A program made the position numbers and the translations under genes. The notes under the pieces are model-generated. The model made no database searches and was not told the origin of the DNA. It saw only the letters and a list, made by a program, of their open reading frames with translations. From Pseudomonadota bacterium (GTDB taxonomy: Bacteria > Pseudomonadota > Alphaproteobacteria > Rhizobiales > Hyphomicrobiaceae): 57,124 bases of DNA. The stretch lies in contig JAEWIJ010000032.1 of NCBI GenBank assembly GCA_023387235.1, positions 1 to 57,124 on the forward strand, read 5' to 3'. How positions within the stretch are numbered: the first letter of the stretch is position 1; every line of letters begins with the position of its first letter. This document shows, piece after piece, positions 16,733-24,401 of the stretch.

Positions 16733-17191
16733 ATGACGCCGGAAGAGAAGCTCAAGTCGCTCGGCCTTTCACTGCCGAAAGTGCCGACCCCGGTCGCCAA
16801 CTATGTGCCGTTCAAGGTCGACGGCCGCACGATCTATCTCTCGGGCCAAGGCCCGCGCCGCCCCGACGGCTCGCTCATCACCGGGCGCGTCGGCGAGGAA
16901 ATCACCCTCGAGAAGGCATACGAGTGCGCACGCCTTACCGGGCTCGGGCTGCTGGCAGCGGCGAAGCTCGCGGCAGGTGACCTCGGCAAGGTCGAGGTTC
17001 TGAAGGTGCTCGGCATGGTCAATGCCGTGCCGGGTTTTGGCGATCAGCCGAAGGTCATCAACGGCTGCTCCGACCTTTTCGTCGAAGTGCTCGGCGAGCG
17101 CGGGCGTCACGCGCGCTCGGCGGTCGGCATGGGCGGGCTGCCGTCCAACATGCCCGTCGAGATCGAGGCCATCATGCGGATCGTGGATTGA
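16733..17191 (+). CDS. RidA (YjgF/YER057c/UK114) family protein
   Basis: The 152-residue product belongs to the RidA family, small trimeric proteins that hydrolyse reactive enamines/imines or related carbonyl adducts. Seen: VPFKVDGRTIYLSGQGPRRPDG (first strand and loop), EKAYECARLTGLGLLAA (helix), KVEVLKVLGMVNAV, and near the C-terminus GRHARSAVGMGGLPSNMPVEIE, whose Arg and Glu match the carboxylate-binding and catalytic region. It is longer than canonical RidA (about 130) and belongs to one of the less characterised subfamilies. It has a strong ribosome site (GGGAGGAAG) 12 bases after the amidohydrolase stop, so the two form an operon; it ends tail-to-tail with modC. Confidence 0.9.
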   Translation: MTPEEKLKSLGLSLPKVPTPVANYVPFKVDGRTIYLSGQGPRRPDGSLITGRVGEEITLEKAYECARLTGLGLLAAAKLAAGDLGKVEVLKVLGMVNAVPGFGDQPKVINGCSDLFVEVLGERGRHARSAVGMGGLPSNMPVEIEAIMRIVD

Positions 17192-17212
17192 TCTGCCCGG
17201 CGCTGGTGCGCC

Positions 17213-18319
17213 TCAACGCATCAGCGCCACGCTCTTGATCTGCGCGAAGACGGGCGTCCCGGGCGCGAGCGACAGCGCCGCCCGCGACTTGCGCGTAATC
17301 CGCGCGGCAATGCGGGCGCCCGAGCCGTCCGCGCCCAGTGCCGCAATGACGTTGACCTGAGCCTCATTGCCTGCGCCGTCGATCGAAACGATGCGCGCCG
17401 GCAGGCAGTTGAGGATCGTCGTATCGCTCGCAGCCGTCAGCGTGAAGCTCACGTCGCTCGCCGCGATCCTGAGACGGCGCTCGGCACCGGGCTCGCCCTG
17501 TCGCCCAGGCACGACGAGCGTGCCGCCCGGAACGGTGAAGTGCGTCAGCAGGAATTCCTCGTCGAAGCGCGCGACGCGTCCCTCGATCATCACGGCTGCA
17601 TCGGGCGCGGCGACGAGCGGCAGGTTCGGATCGGTCTGAAGTTGCAGCAGCGGCCCCGAGGCGATCACGCGCCCCTTGCCGAGCAGCACCATGGTGTCGG
17701 CCAAACGCGCCACCTCGCCGATATCATGGCTAACATAGACGATCGGCAGCGCCAGGTTCTCATGCAGCCGCTCGAAGTAGGGAAGGATTTCCTCCTTGGT
17801 CATGCGATCGAGGGCAGAGAGTGGCTCGTCCATGAGCAGAATGCGCGGGCGCGAGAGAAGCGCTCGTCCGACCGACACGCGCTGGCGTTCGCCGCCGGAG
17901 AGCGCAACCGGCGACCGCTCCAGCAGGTGGCTGATGCCGAGCAGCTCGACGATGGCGTCGAAGTCGAGGGCATCGGAGCCCGGCGCGCTGCCGGCCCGCT
18001 TGGCGCCGAAGAGCAGGTTCTGGCGAACGGAGAGATGCTGGAACAGACTCGCTTCCTGGAAGACATAGCCGAGCGGCCGCTCGTGCGTGCGCACGAAGAC
18101 GCTCTTGTCGCTGTCCTGCCAGACTTCGCCGCCGACGATGAAATGGCCGGACAGCTTCTGCAGCCCCGCCATGCAGCGCAGGATCGTCGTCTTGCCGCAG
18201 CCTGAAGGACCGAAGAGCGCCGTGATGCCGCGCATGGGCATCGTGAAGGCAACATCGAGGTCGAAGCTACCAAGCGTCCCCGCGAAGGCGGTCGAGATCT
18301 CAGCGGACGCCTGGTTCAT
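17213..18319 (-). CDS. modC: Molybdate ABC transporter ATP-binding protein (ModC)
   Basis: ModC is the ATPase subunit of the high-affinity molybdate importer. The 368-residue product has Walker A GPSGCGKTT, the Q-loop region, the ABC signature LSGGERQR, Walker B ILLMDEPLSALD and the switch His in YVSHDIGEV. The C-terminal hundred residues (RLRIAASDVSFT, ILNCLPARIVSIDG, ARITRKSRAALSLAPG) form the TOBE/Mop domain characteristic of ModC. The ATG at 18319 overlaps the modB stop by four bases. Last gene of the modEABC run; it converges with the ridA gene across 21 bases. Confidence 0.96.
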   Translation of the reverse strand: MNQASAEISTAFAGTLGSFDLDVAFTMPMRGITALFGPSGCGKTTILRCMAGLQKLSGHFIVGGEVWQDSDKSVFVRTHERPLGYVFQEASLFQHLSVRQNLLFGAKRAGSAPGSDALDFDAIVELLGISHLLERSPVALSGGERQRVSVGRALLSRPRILLMDEPLSALDRMTKEEILPYFERLHENLALPIVYVSHDIGEVARLADTMVLLGKGRVIASGPLLQLQTDPNLPLVAAPDAAVMIEGRVARFDEEFLLTHFTVPGGTLVVPGRQGEPGAERRLRIAASDVSFTLTAASDTTILNCLPARIVSIDGAGNEAQVNVIAALGADGSGARIAARITRKSRAALSLAPGTPVFAQIKSVALMR

Positions 18320-19005
18320 CGGCCTTGCTGTCCGTAGCGCCGGCCGAGCATCATGGTCGCGAGAATGACGGCGAACGAGAAGATGACCATGCCCCCCGCG
18401 AGGATGTGCGCCTCTCGCCAGTGCTGCGTCTCGACGAAGTCGTAGATCGCGACGGAGAGCACTTTCGTCTGCCCGGGGATATTGCCGCCGATCATCAGGA
18501 TGACGCCGAACTCGCCGATCGTATGCGCGAAGCCGAGAATGGCGCCGGTGAGAAATCCCGGCCGTGCCAGCGGCACGGCGACGGACCAGAAGGCATCCCA
18601 CGGCGAGGCCCTGAGCGTCGCTGCGACCTCGAGCGGCCGGTCACCGAAAGCCTCGAAGGCGTTGCGGATCGGCTGCACCACGAACGGCATGGAATAGAGC
18701 ACCGAGCCAATCACGAGCCCCGTGAACGTGAAGGCGAGCGTGCGTGCGCCATAGAGGCCCGCGATCCATCCGCCGGGACCGTTCGGGCCGAGCATGAGGA
18801 GCAGATAGAAGCCGAGCACGGTCGGCGGCAGCACGAGCGGCATCGCGACGATCGTCGCCACCGCTTCCTTCCAGCGCGCCTTCGAACGCGCCAGCCACCA
18901 TGCGATTGGCGTTCCGACGATGAGCAGCAGAACGGTGGTGATAAAGGCGAGCTCGATCGTCAGCCGGATCGGCGACCAGAGCTGCGCGACATTGAGCTCA
19001 CCCAC
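18316..19005 (-). CDS. modB: Molybdate ABC transporter permease (ModB)
   Basis: ModB is the inner-membrane channel subunit of the molybdate importer. The 229-residue product has five or six membrane segments and the binding-protein-dependent permease loop DAFWSVAVPLARPGFLTGAILGF split across the EAA-type region near residues 155-175. VVATLRASPWDAF and FAHTIGEFGVILMIGGNIPGQT are typical of ModB. It lies 14 bases after modA and overlaps modC, so uptake genes are translationally coupled. Confidence 0.96.
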   Translation of the reverse strand: MGELNVAQLWSPIRLTIELAFITTVLLLIVGTPIAWWLARSKARWKEAVATIVAMPLVLPPTVLGFYLLLMLGPNGPGGWIAGLYGARTLAFTFTGLVIGSVLYSMPFVVQPIRNAFEAFGDRPLEVAATLRASPWDAFWSVAVPLARPGFLTGAILGFAHTIGEFGVILMIGGNIPGQTKVLSVAIYDFVETQHWREAHILAGGMVIFSFAVILATMMLGRRYGQQGR

Positions 19006-19019
19006 ATCTCACCCGTGCT

Positions 19020-19790
19020 CTAGTCCACAAAGCCGTAGCCGTACTTCTGGATGACCTTGCGTGCCTCGGGGCCCTTGAGGAAGGCGAGGAAGGCCTTGGC
19101 AGCTTCATTGTTGGCGCCAGTCTTCAGCAGCACGGCATCCTGCGCAATGGTCTTGTGGAGGTTGGCGGGCACTTCCCAGCGCGAGCCGCCCGACTTCAGC
19201 GCGACCTGCGAGTAGGCAATGAAGCCGACCTCGGCATTGCCCGTGTCGACGAACTGATAAGTCTGCGCGATGTTGTTGCCTTCGACGATCTTGGCCTTGA
19301 GCGCGTCGTAGACGCCGAGCTTCTGCATGGTCTCCACGGCAGCCGTGCCGTAGGGTGCCGTCTTCGGATTGGCGATCGCGAGCTTCTCGAACTTGCCATC
19401 CTTGAGCGCCTGCTCGCCGAGCTTCAGGCCCTCCGTCTTGCTGAAGAGCACGAGCTTGCCGGTCGCGTAAGTGTAGGAAGTCCCCGCGACGCCGTGGCCC
19501 TCCTTGATGGCCTTTGCCGGCGTGGTGTCGTCGGCGGAGAGAAACACCTCGAAGGGTGCCGCCTGCGTGATCTGGTTATAGAGGCCGCCGGTCGGGCCGA
19601 AGCTGAAGACGGCCTTGTGGCCGCTCGCCTTCTCGAAGAGCGCGCCGATTTCCTTGACCGGCTCGGTGAAGTTCGCGGCCACGGCGACCTTGACCTCGGC
19701 CGCACACACGGCCGCAGCCGTCGAAGCGACGATCATGACCGAGGCCAATGCGGCCATCGGAAGTTTCAGCCATGAAGGGCGCATGCGCAT
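19020..19790 (-). CDS. modA: Molybdate-binding periplasmic protein (ModA)
   Basis: ModA captures molybdate (and tungstate) in the periplasm for ModBC. The 256-residue product has a signal peptide (basic start, hydrophobic LPMAALASVMIVASTAAAVCA) and a mature start near AEVKVAVAANFTEPVKEIG, the ModA pattern in which Ser/Thr and backbone amides hold the oxyanion. Other family segments: GPTGGLYNQI, PFEVFLSADDTTPAKAI, IANPKTAPYGTAAVE and FVDTGNAEVGFIAYSQV. The operon is led by a modE-type gene 134 bases upstream; a candidate molybdate-responsive operator sits between them. Confidence 0.95.
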   Translation of the reverse strand: MRMRPSWLKLPMAALASVMIVASTAAAVCAAEVKVAVAANFTEPVKEIGALFEKASGHKAVFSFGPTGGLYNQITQAAPFEVFLSADDTTPAKAIKEGHGVAGTSYTYATGKLVLFSKTEGLKLGEQALKDGKFEKLAIANPKTAPYGTAAVETMQKLGVYDALKAKIVEGNNIAQTYQFVDTGNAEVGFIAYSQVALKSGGSRWEVPANLHKTIAQDAVLLKTGANNEAAKAFLAFLKGPEARKVIQKYGYGFVD

Positions 19791-19860
19791 GGGTCCGGCT
19801 CCGCTGTTCGAGATATCCTGTTCAATACAGCGCTCATAAAAGTCCGGCGCGTGCGTGGCA

Positions 19861-19886
19861 AGCTATATTTCTCGCCGGATATGTCG
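19861..19886 (-). promoter_or_regulatory. Candidate ModE operator (Mo-box) upstream of modA
   Basis: The plus strand reads AGCTATATTTCTCG then CCGGATATGTCG. It resembles the E. coli modABC operator (TATATTGTCGCC...CATAACG) with a longer spacer: TATAT and ATAT half-sites flank a 10-base spacer. It lies about 75 bases upstream of the modA ATG and just after modE, where a ModE operator would be expected. The outer dyad is imperfect, so confidence is modest. Confidence 0.35.
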
Positions 19887-19924
19887 CTTGGCACGGCGCA
19901 CCGGCACCTCGACGGCGCGGGAGA

Positions 19925-20284
19925 CTATCGCGTCGCGCTTTTGGCGGGGGGGCTGAGCCGCTGCTCCAGGTCCGCAATCTGCTTTCCGAACGACTTGAGC
20001 GCCTGCGCCTCGATGGCGCGGTAATGCCCGACAAGAGCGTGGCCGAAGGAGGTCAGGCGCGCGTGGCCGCCGCCTGCGCCGCCATGCTGCGTCTCCAGCA
20101 CCGGCTCGCTGAACATGCGATTTACCTCGTCCGCCAGTAGCCATGCGCGGCGGTACGACATCTTCATCTCTCGCGCCGCGCCGCTGATCGAACCATGCTC
20201 GCCGATGAGCTCGAGAAGGCGGATCTTGCCATGGCCGACCTGGCGGCCACCGTCGAAGTCGATGCGGATCGTAAGGCGCGTCAT
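19925..20284 (-). CDS. modE: Single-domain ModE-like molybdate regulator (LysR-type winged helix)
   Basis: The 119-residue product is the DNA-binding part of ModE, the molybdate-responsive repressor/activator. Seen: RIDFDGGRQVGHGKIRLLELI (start of winged helix), the helix-turn-helix EHGSISGAAREMKMSYRRAWLLADEVN (about 29-56), VLETQHGGAGGGHARLT (wing) and a helical tail AIEAQALKSFGKQIADLEQRL (about 90-110) for dimerisation. It ends there: no TOBE/Mop molybdate-binding domains, unlike the roughly 260-residue E. coli ModE. How it senses molybdate is therefore open. Start is the ATG 20284; longer frames upstream look non-coding. It is oriented into modABC. Confidence 0.85.
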   Translation of the reverse strand: MTRLTIRIDFDGGRQVGHGKIRLLELIGEHGSISGAAREMKMSYRRAWLLADEVNRMFSEPVLETQHGGAGGGHARLTSFGHALVGHYRAIEAQALKSFGKQIADLEQRLSPPAKSATR

Positions 20285-20481
20285 GGCGAATTCCGGCTGG
20301 GTGTGCTGCGAACGGGCACGATACCTGGCTATGTCCGAGCCATACCACAGGATGCACGCGCCAGGGCACGAGATATGTTCCGATCGACCTATCCTCGCTT
20401 CCGCTTGGTTATCGCGGCCACGTCGGCACCAGCAAGCGTGCACCGTAATTATATTCAATGAGATATCTCGATGCGGCGACC

Positions 20482-21612
20482 TCAGGCCGCCTGGGTCTTC
20501 ATGACCCTGGCTACATCGTCGACGACGGCATCGATCTCTTCATCGGTCGTCGCGCGGCCGAGACTGAAGCGGATAGCGCCCATGCCGACCTCGGGCCGCA
20601 CTTGCATGGCCGCGAGCACCGGCGAGAGCTCGACCAGCCCACTATGACAGGCCGAGCCCGTCGAGGCTGCAACACCGTCGAGCGCGGCCAGGATTTCTGC
20701 GCCGATCCTGCCGACGAACGAGATGTTGGCCGTATTCGGCAAGCGCGCGTCAGCATGCCCATTCAGGCGAACACGATCGCCGAAGCGCGCCTGCAGTTGC
20801 GCCCAAAGGCGCTCGCGGAGCGCCAATACGCGCTTCATGGGTGCAAGATCCATGGCCTCGCGCGCGGCGGCGCCGAGCGCGACCGCGAGGAGCGCGCTTT
20901 CCGTTCCCGCGCGCATTCCATGCTCGTGGCCCGCGCCATGGATGAGCGGCTCCAATGGCGTGCCGCTCCGCACGTAGAGAGCGCCAATGCCCTTCGGTGC
21001 GCCGAGCTTGTGGCCGGCAATGGTGAGCAGATCGACGCCGAGCACATCGACATTCGTCTGGATCTTGCCGATGGACTGTGCGGCATCCGTGTGCATGAGC
21101 GCACCATTGGCGTGCGCGATCTTCGCAATCTCGGAGATCGGGTTGATCGTCCCGACCTCGTTGTTCGCGTGCATGATGCTGATGAGAACCGTATCCCGCC
21201 TCATGGCGCGCGCCACCGCCTCCGGATCGACGCGGCACGCGTGATCGACCGGCACGCGCGTCACCTCGAAGCCGATTCTCTCGAGAAACGCGCATGGCGC
21301 CTGAATGGCCGGATGCTCGGCCTCGGCCGTGATGATGTGCCGGCCCTTATCGCGACGTGCAAATGCCACGCCCTTCAAAGCGAGATTGTTGGACTCGCTG
21401 CCACCGCTCGTGAAAATGATCTCTGAGGCCGATGCGCCGAGCAGCGCAGCCACGGCCCCGCGGGCGTCCTCGACGGCGGCGCGCGCCGGTTTGCCGGCCC
21501 AATGCGGGCTCGAGGGATTGCCGTAGGCTTGCTCGAGATAAGGCGCCATGGCCGAGCGCGCACCTTGGCTGATTGGGGTGCTGGCATTGTAGTCGAGATA
21601 GATGCGCCGCAT
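20482..21612 (-). CDS. Cysteine desulfurase (NifS/IscS-type, PLP-dependent)
   Basis: The 376-residue product is a class V aminotransferase-fold cysteine desulfurase that moves sulfur from L-cysteine to acceptors for Fe-S clusters, thiolated tRNA or molybdenum cofactor sulfuration. Seen: LDYNASTP N-terminus, the PLP-ring His H100 (AEAEHPAIQ), HTDAAQSIGK, PLP lysine K202 (GHKLGAPKG), RAGTES, and active-site Cys C322 in TGSACHSG. No isc, suf or nif genes adjoin it. It is followed after about 200 bases by modE, so a role in molybdoenzyme maturation is possible but unproven. Confidence 0.9.
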   Translation of the reverse strand: MRRIYLDYNASTPISQGARSAMAPYLEQAYGNPSSPHWAGKPARAAVEDARGAVAALLGASASEIIFTSGGSESNNLALKGVAFARRDKGRHIITAEAEHPAIQAPCAFLERIGFEVTRVPVDHACRVDPEAVARAMRRDTVLISIMHANNEVGTINPISEIAKIAHANGALMHTDAAQSIGKIQTNVDVLGVDLLTIAGHKLGAPKGIGALYVRSGTPLEPLIHGAGHEHGMRAGTESALLAVALGAAAREAMDLAPMKRVLALRERLWAQLQARFGDRVRLNGHADARLPNTANISFVGRIGAEILAALDGVAASTGSACHSGLVELSPVLAAMQVRPEVGMGAIRFSLGRATTDEEIDAVVDDVARVMKTQAA

Positions 21613-21634
21613 GGTTCGTGTTCCCGATCTCGAG

Positions 21635-21669
21635 GCGGCAACGCCGGGAAGGAGGCTTCCCGGCGCCGC
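21635..21669 (-). terminator. Strong GC hairpin between the transglutaminase-like gene and the cysteine desulfurase
   Basis: A perfect 9-base stem CGCCGGGAA / TTCCCGGCG (21642-21650 with 21657-21665) and a 6-base loop, extended by GCGG/CCGC across a small internal loop. It lies between the stop of the transglutaminase-like gene and the start of the desulfurase gene. No T-run follows, so it may be an attenuator, mRNA stabiliser or extragenic palindrome and not a true terminator. Confidence 0.45.
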
Positions 21670-21693
21670 GATGTGTGCACGTGCTGACGTTTG

Positions 21694-22809
21694 CTAGGCC
21701 GGCATCTGCTGCGCGGTGATCGTGTACTTGAAGGCGTCCGGATCGAGCTCGTCGAGGCGGCCGCGCGCGGTCTCGGCCTGAGGATACATGAGGAAGGACA
21801 CAGGCGGACCCTTCGAGCCCGGCAAGATCACGTCGTGCGCATCGTTGTAGCCGAGCCAGTTCGTTTCCCAAGAGCCGAATAGCGCCGCCCGCGCCGCTTT
21901 GACTTTGGGATCGTCGACCGCAAGGCTTCCGGGCGGCTCCTCGAGTATGACCTTGCGCACGTCCGCAGGATCCACGGGAAGCCAGCCGACGCCATCGACA
22001 AAGACGGCTGCACGGCAGTGCTGCGCCTTCGTTATGTTGGCCGTACCGGCGCCAAGGCTCTTGTAGCCGAATGCCGAAGGCGCAACGCGCACGCCGTAGA
22101 TGTCACGCGCCGGCAGGCCCGAGGCACGCGCCAATCCGACATAGAGCGCGTTGAGATCCGCGCACTTGCCGGTGAGGTTGCCGCTCTTGAGCATCGACTC
22201 GATATCGCCGGTTCCGCATCCCCGCGTTTTCGGATTGCGCGTCGTATTGTCGACGATCCAGTCGTAGATGCGCTTGGCCTTTTCGAGATCGTTCTTTGCA
22301 CCGGCAGTAATCTTCGTCGAAGTCTCGGTGACGATGCCCGCAAGACGCAGCGTCGACGTGCTGGCCGTATAGTGCTTGCGCTGCTCCGGACTGAGCTTTG
22401 TCGACGCATCGGCTTTGCTGGGATCCACCTTGAGATCGCGGGCCGAGAAACGGCTGACAGCCGTAACCTCGGGTTGCGGCTCGTCCGCTGCCCAGGCCAC
22501 GTGAAGAAGGCGCGCGCCGGATTTCGCATCCCGCACGATTGCCGCCTTGCCGCTCTTGGTCTGGAAGGTCGTTTCGCCGGGCTTGATCCAGCCTTCACCT
22601 TCGAAAGCGGGGATGGGCAGCCAGACTTGGGTCTCTCCTTGCGGGTTGAGGATTTCGACCCGCGTCGTGATCTCGTAGTTTCGCCAAGCGCCCGGCGTCG
22701 GCGCAAATACCGCTCCCGATGCAGCCTGCGCCCACGCACCGCCCGGTACGGCGGCCATGGCGGCACCTGATGCGCCATACTTGAGAAAGTCGCGTCGATC
22801 GATCTTCAT
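21694..22809 (-). CDS. Tat-exported transglutaminase-like (papain-fold) protein
   Basis: The 371-residue product starts with a twin-arginine signal (RRDFLKYG near residues 5-12, then a weakly hydrophobic stretch to AQA about residue 29), so it is probably exported folded. Residues 45-125 form a beta-rich N-terminal domain. The transglutaminase-like core has the expected catalytic triad: C216 (GKCADLNALYVGLARASGLPA split at C216), H264 (KAQHCRA) and D280 (WLPVDPAD). Bacterial members usually act as peptidases/amidases, not protein cross-linkers. Other cysteines are C198 and C265. The ATG overlaps the stop of an upstream thioredoxin-like gene by four bases, so the two are translationally coupled. 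Substrate unknown. Confidence 0.88.
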   Translation of the reverse strand: MKIDRRDFLKYGASGAAMAAVPGGAWAQAASGAVFAPTPGAWRNYEITTRVEILNPQGETQVWLPIPAFEGEGWIKPGETTFQTKSGKAAIVRDAKSGARLLHVAWAADEPQPEVTAVSRFSARDLKVDPSKADASTKLSPEQRKHYTASTSTLRLAGIVTETSTKITAGAKNDLEKAKRIYDWIVDNTTRNPKTRGCGTGDIESMLKSGNLTGKCADLNALYVGLARASGLPARDIYGVRVAPSAFGYKSLGAGTANITKAQHCRAAVFVDGVGWLPVDPADVRKVILEEPPGSLAVDDPKVKAARAALFGSWETNWLGYNDAHDVILPGSKGPPVSFLMYPQAETARGRLDELDPDAFKYTITAQQMPA

Positions 22810-23405
22810 TGGTTTCCTCCTTTGACGATGCAGATCTCTTTGCTGTTGCTCATTGCTGCGGACTCGGGCTTCGCAAGCGCGCCCTCGAGCCGCCGAATTA
22901 TCGGCTCGCTATCCCACTCGAGCGCTCCCGCGATCTTCCAGAGCGGGCAAAGCGTGGAATCGAGCACGTACGAGGTGGGGAGCATCTCGACGCTCCACGC
23001 GCGCATCGCCTGCTTGTCGAAATCGATCAGAACGGGAAAGCGCAGTGTGATGCCATTGCGCTCGAGAAAACGGCGGACGCGATCGGCTGGCTCGCCGACG
23101 TCAACAGCGAGTATGCGGAATGCGCGTCCCTCGAAGCGCTCGGCAAGAGCCTCGAGCGATTTGAGCTCGTCGCGGCAAGGCTCGCACCACGTGGCGAAGA
23201 AATGCACGATCACGAGCTTTCCAGCGTCTGCGCGCATGTCTGCCTCGGATCCATCCAGCGTCGGCAGACTGAGCATCGGCACGCTTGCGGCGCCCCAAAT
23301 CTCGAGAGCGTCGGCGCACGCCGGCCGAGCGCCCGCGAGCAGGAGCGCGCCCAAGATCGTGAGCGCACCAATGCGTCGGCAAGCAAGGCGCAACGGCTTA
23401 AGCAA
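22806..23405 (-). CDS. TlpA/ResA-like exported thioredoxin-fold protein
   Basis: The 199-residue product has an N-terminal hydrophobic signal or anchor (IGALTILGALLLAGARPACA) and a thioredoxin-fold domain with active site WCEPC (C74, C77), preceded by GKLVIVHFFATW and followed by the cis-proline loop EMLPTSYVLD, as in TlpA/ResA-type periplasmic thiol oxidoreductases. The last 20 residues are polar and end in KGGNQ, whose coding bases carry the ribosome site for the next gene. It is the first gene of a two-gene unit with the Tat-exported transglutaminase-like protein, suggesting it keeps that enzyme's cysteine reduced; this is inference from coupling. Confidence 0.85.
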   Translation of the reverse strand: MLKPLRLACRRIGALTILGALLLAGARPACADALEIWGAASVPMLSLPTLDGSEADMRADAGKLVIVHFFATWCEPCRDELKSLEALAERFEGRAFRILAVDVGEPADRVRRFLERNGITLRFPVLIDFDKQAMRAWSVEMLPTSYVLDSTLCPLWKIAGALEWDSEPIIRRLEGALAKPESAAMSNSKEICIVKGGNQ

Positions 23406-23750
23406 GCGACCTCCACGGACGCGCAGAACCTCAAGCTGCGAATGCGCCGCGCATCCGCCGCCCGCATCAGCCAGGCAGCAGGACGCAACGGCGCAATGCC
23501 GCTTTGTGCGTCAATATCGGCGCCGCAGATCGGCGCCAGGGCTGAGTGATAGAGGTGAGCGTCGAGGGCACTCCGGAGCACTGCTGGCTCCAAAGCCGCG
23601 ATCGGACCGCGATTGATCTCGCGGCAGGCGGAACCCGCCATCATCACGGGGCCTGAGCGCGGACCGCGCATCGGACCCTTCGAACGCCACAGGGACACTA
23701 TACCCGCTGAGGGCACGGCGTCCACAGAGCAAATGGCGACGAGGAGAGGG
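23406..23750. other. Intergenic region without recognisable gene
   Basis: This 345-base stretch upstream of the TlpA-like gene and downstream of the nitroreductase shows only arginine-rich, low-quality frames. Small dyads occur (for example CCGCGA/TCGCGG near 23607-23624), but nothing I can name. The TlpA promoter should be near 23410-23500. Confidence 0.5.
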
Positions 23751-24335
23751 CTACTCCCAAACGCTCAGCAGATCCGGCGCATGATCGTCACGCGGCAGCA
23801 GCGCCTTCGCAGGCGTGCCGAGCATGAGGAATGCGGCGAGCTCCTCCTCGTTGGCGAGGCCAAGCGCGAGACGGACACGGCGCGACGTCGCCGAATGACC
23901 GCTGCGCAGACAACCGGCATAGCCGAGCGCGGACGCGGCGAGCAGCATGTTCTCGATGGCGGCCCCCGCCGCGAGCATCTGATCCGTGACCGAGACGCGC
24001 GGATGATCACGCACGATGCGCAGCACCACCGCGAGCAGCATAGCACCCCGATAGGCCTTCTCGCCGGCCCGCTCGATCTCGCCAGCCGAGGCGCCGGGAT
24101 CGCGCTCGGCCTTTGCCTCACGAAAGGTCGTGGCGAGATCGCCGCGACGCCCGGGCGGGATGAGGATGAAGCGATATGGCTTGAGGTTCTTGTGGTCCGG
24201 CGCCGCCGCAGCCGCGCGCAGGATGAGGGCCAGCTCGTCTTTCGTCGGCGTCGGCTCGACGAGGAACCGCGGCGAAACGGACCGCCGTGAAAGAACGAGA
24301 TCGAGCGCGCGAGATGCTTCCGTCATGACGTCCAT
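23751..24335 (-). CDS. Nitroreductase family protein (YdjA-like)
   Basis: The 194-residue product is a compact FMN-dependent nitroreductase-fold protein of about the length of E. coli YdjA. Seen: LDLVLSRRSVSPRFLVEPTP (FMN phosphate-binding Arg/Ser at the N-terminus), AAAAAPDHKNLKPYRFILI (typical Pro-His-Lys-Asn-Leu-Pro segment), AAGAAIENMLLAASALGYAG (dimer helix) and LGTPAKALLPRDDH near the end. It should reduce nitro compounds, quinones or enals with NAD(P)H. An ATG three codons downstream is an equally good start. It lies 66 bases downstream of a LysR gene in the same orientation. Confidence 0.9.
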   Translation of the reverse strand: MDVMTEASRALDLVLSRRSVSPRFLVEPTPTKDELALILRAAAAAPDHKNLKPYRFILIPPGRRGDLATTFREAKAERDPGASAGEIERAGEKAYRGAMLLAVVLRIVRDHPRVSVTDQMLAAGAAIENMLLAASALGYAGCLRSGHSATSRRVRLALGLANEEELAAFLMLGTPAKALLPRDDHAPDLLSVWE

Positions 24336-24401
24336 TCCTTCCTGCGCGGGCAGTGCGCAGCAGCCGGCCGAGTGTAGCGCAGTGCTTCCCTAGCGGCAGC
24401 C

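Noticed and set aside
23210..23725. A 171-codon frame spanning the gap upstream of the TlpA-like gene
   Set aside because: It overlaps the TlpA-like gene, has no recognisable domain, and is Arg/Ser/Cys-rich in a way typical of non-coding frames in GC-rich DNA.
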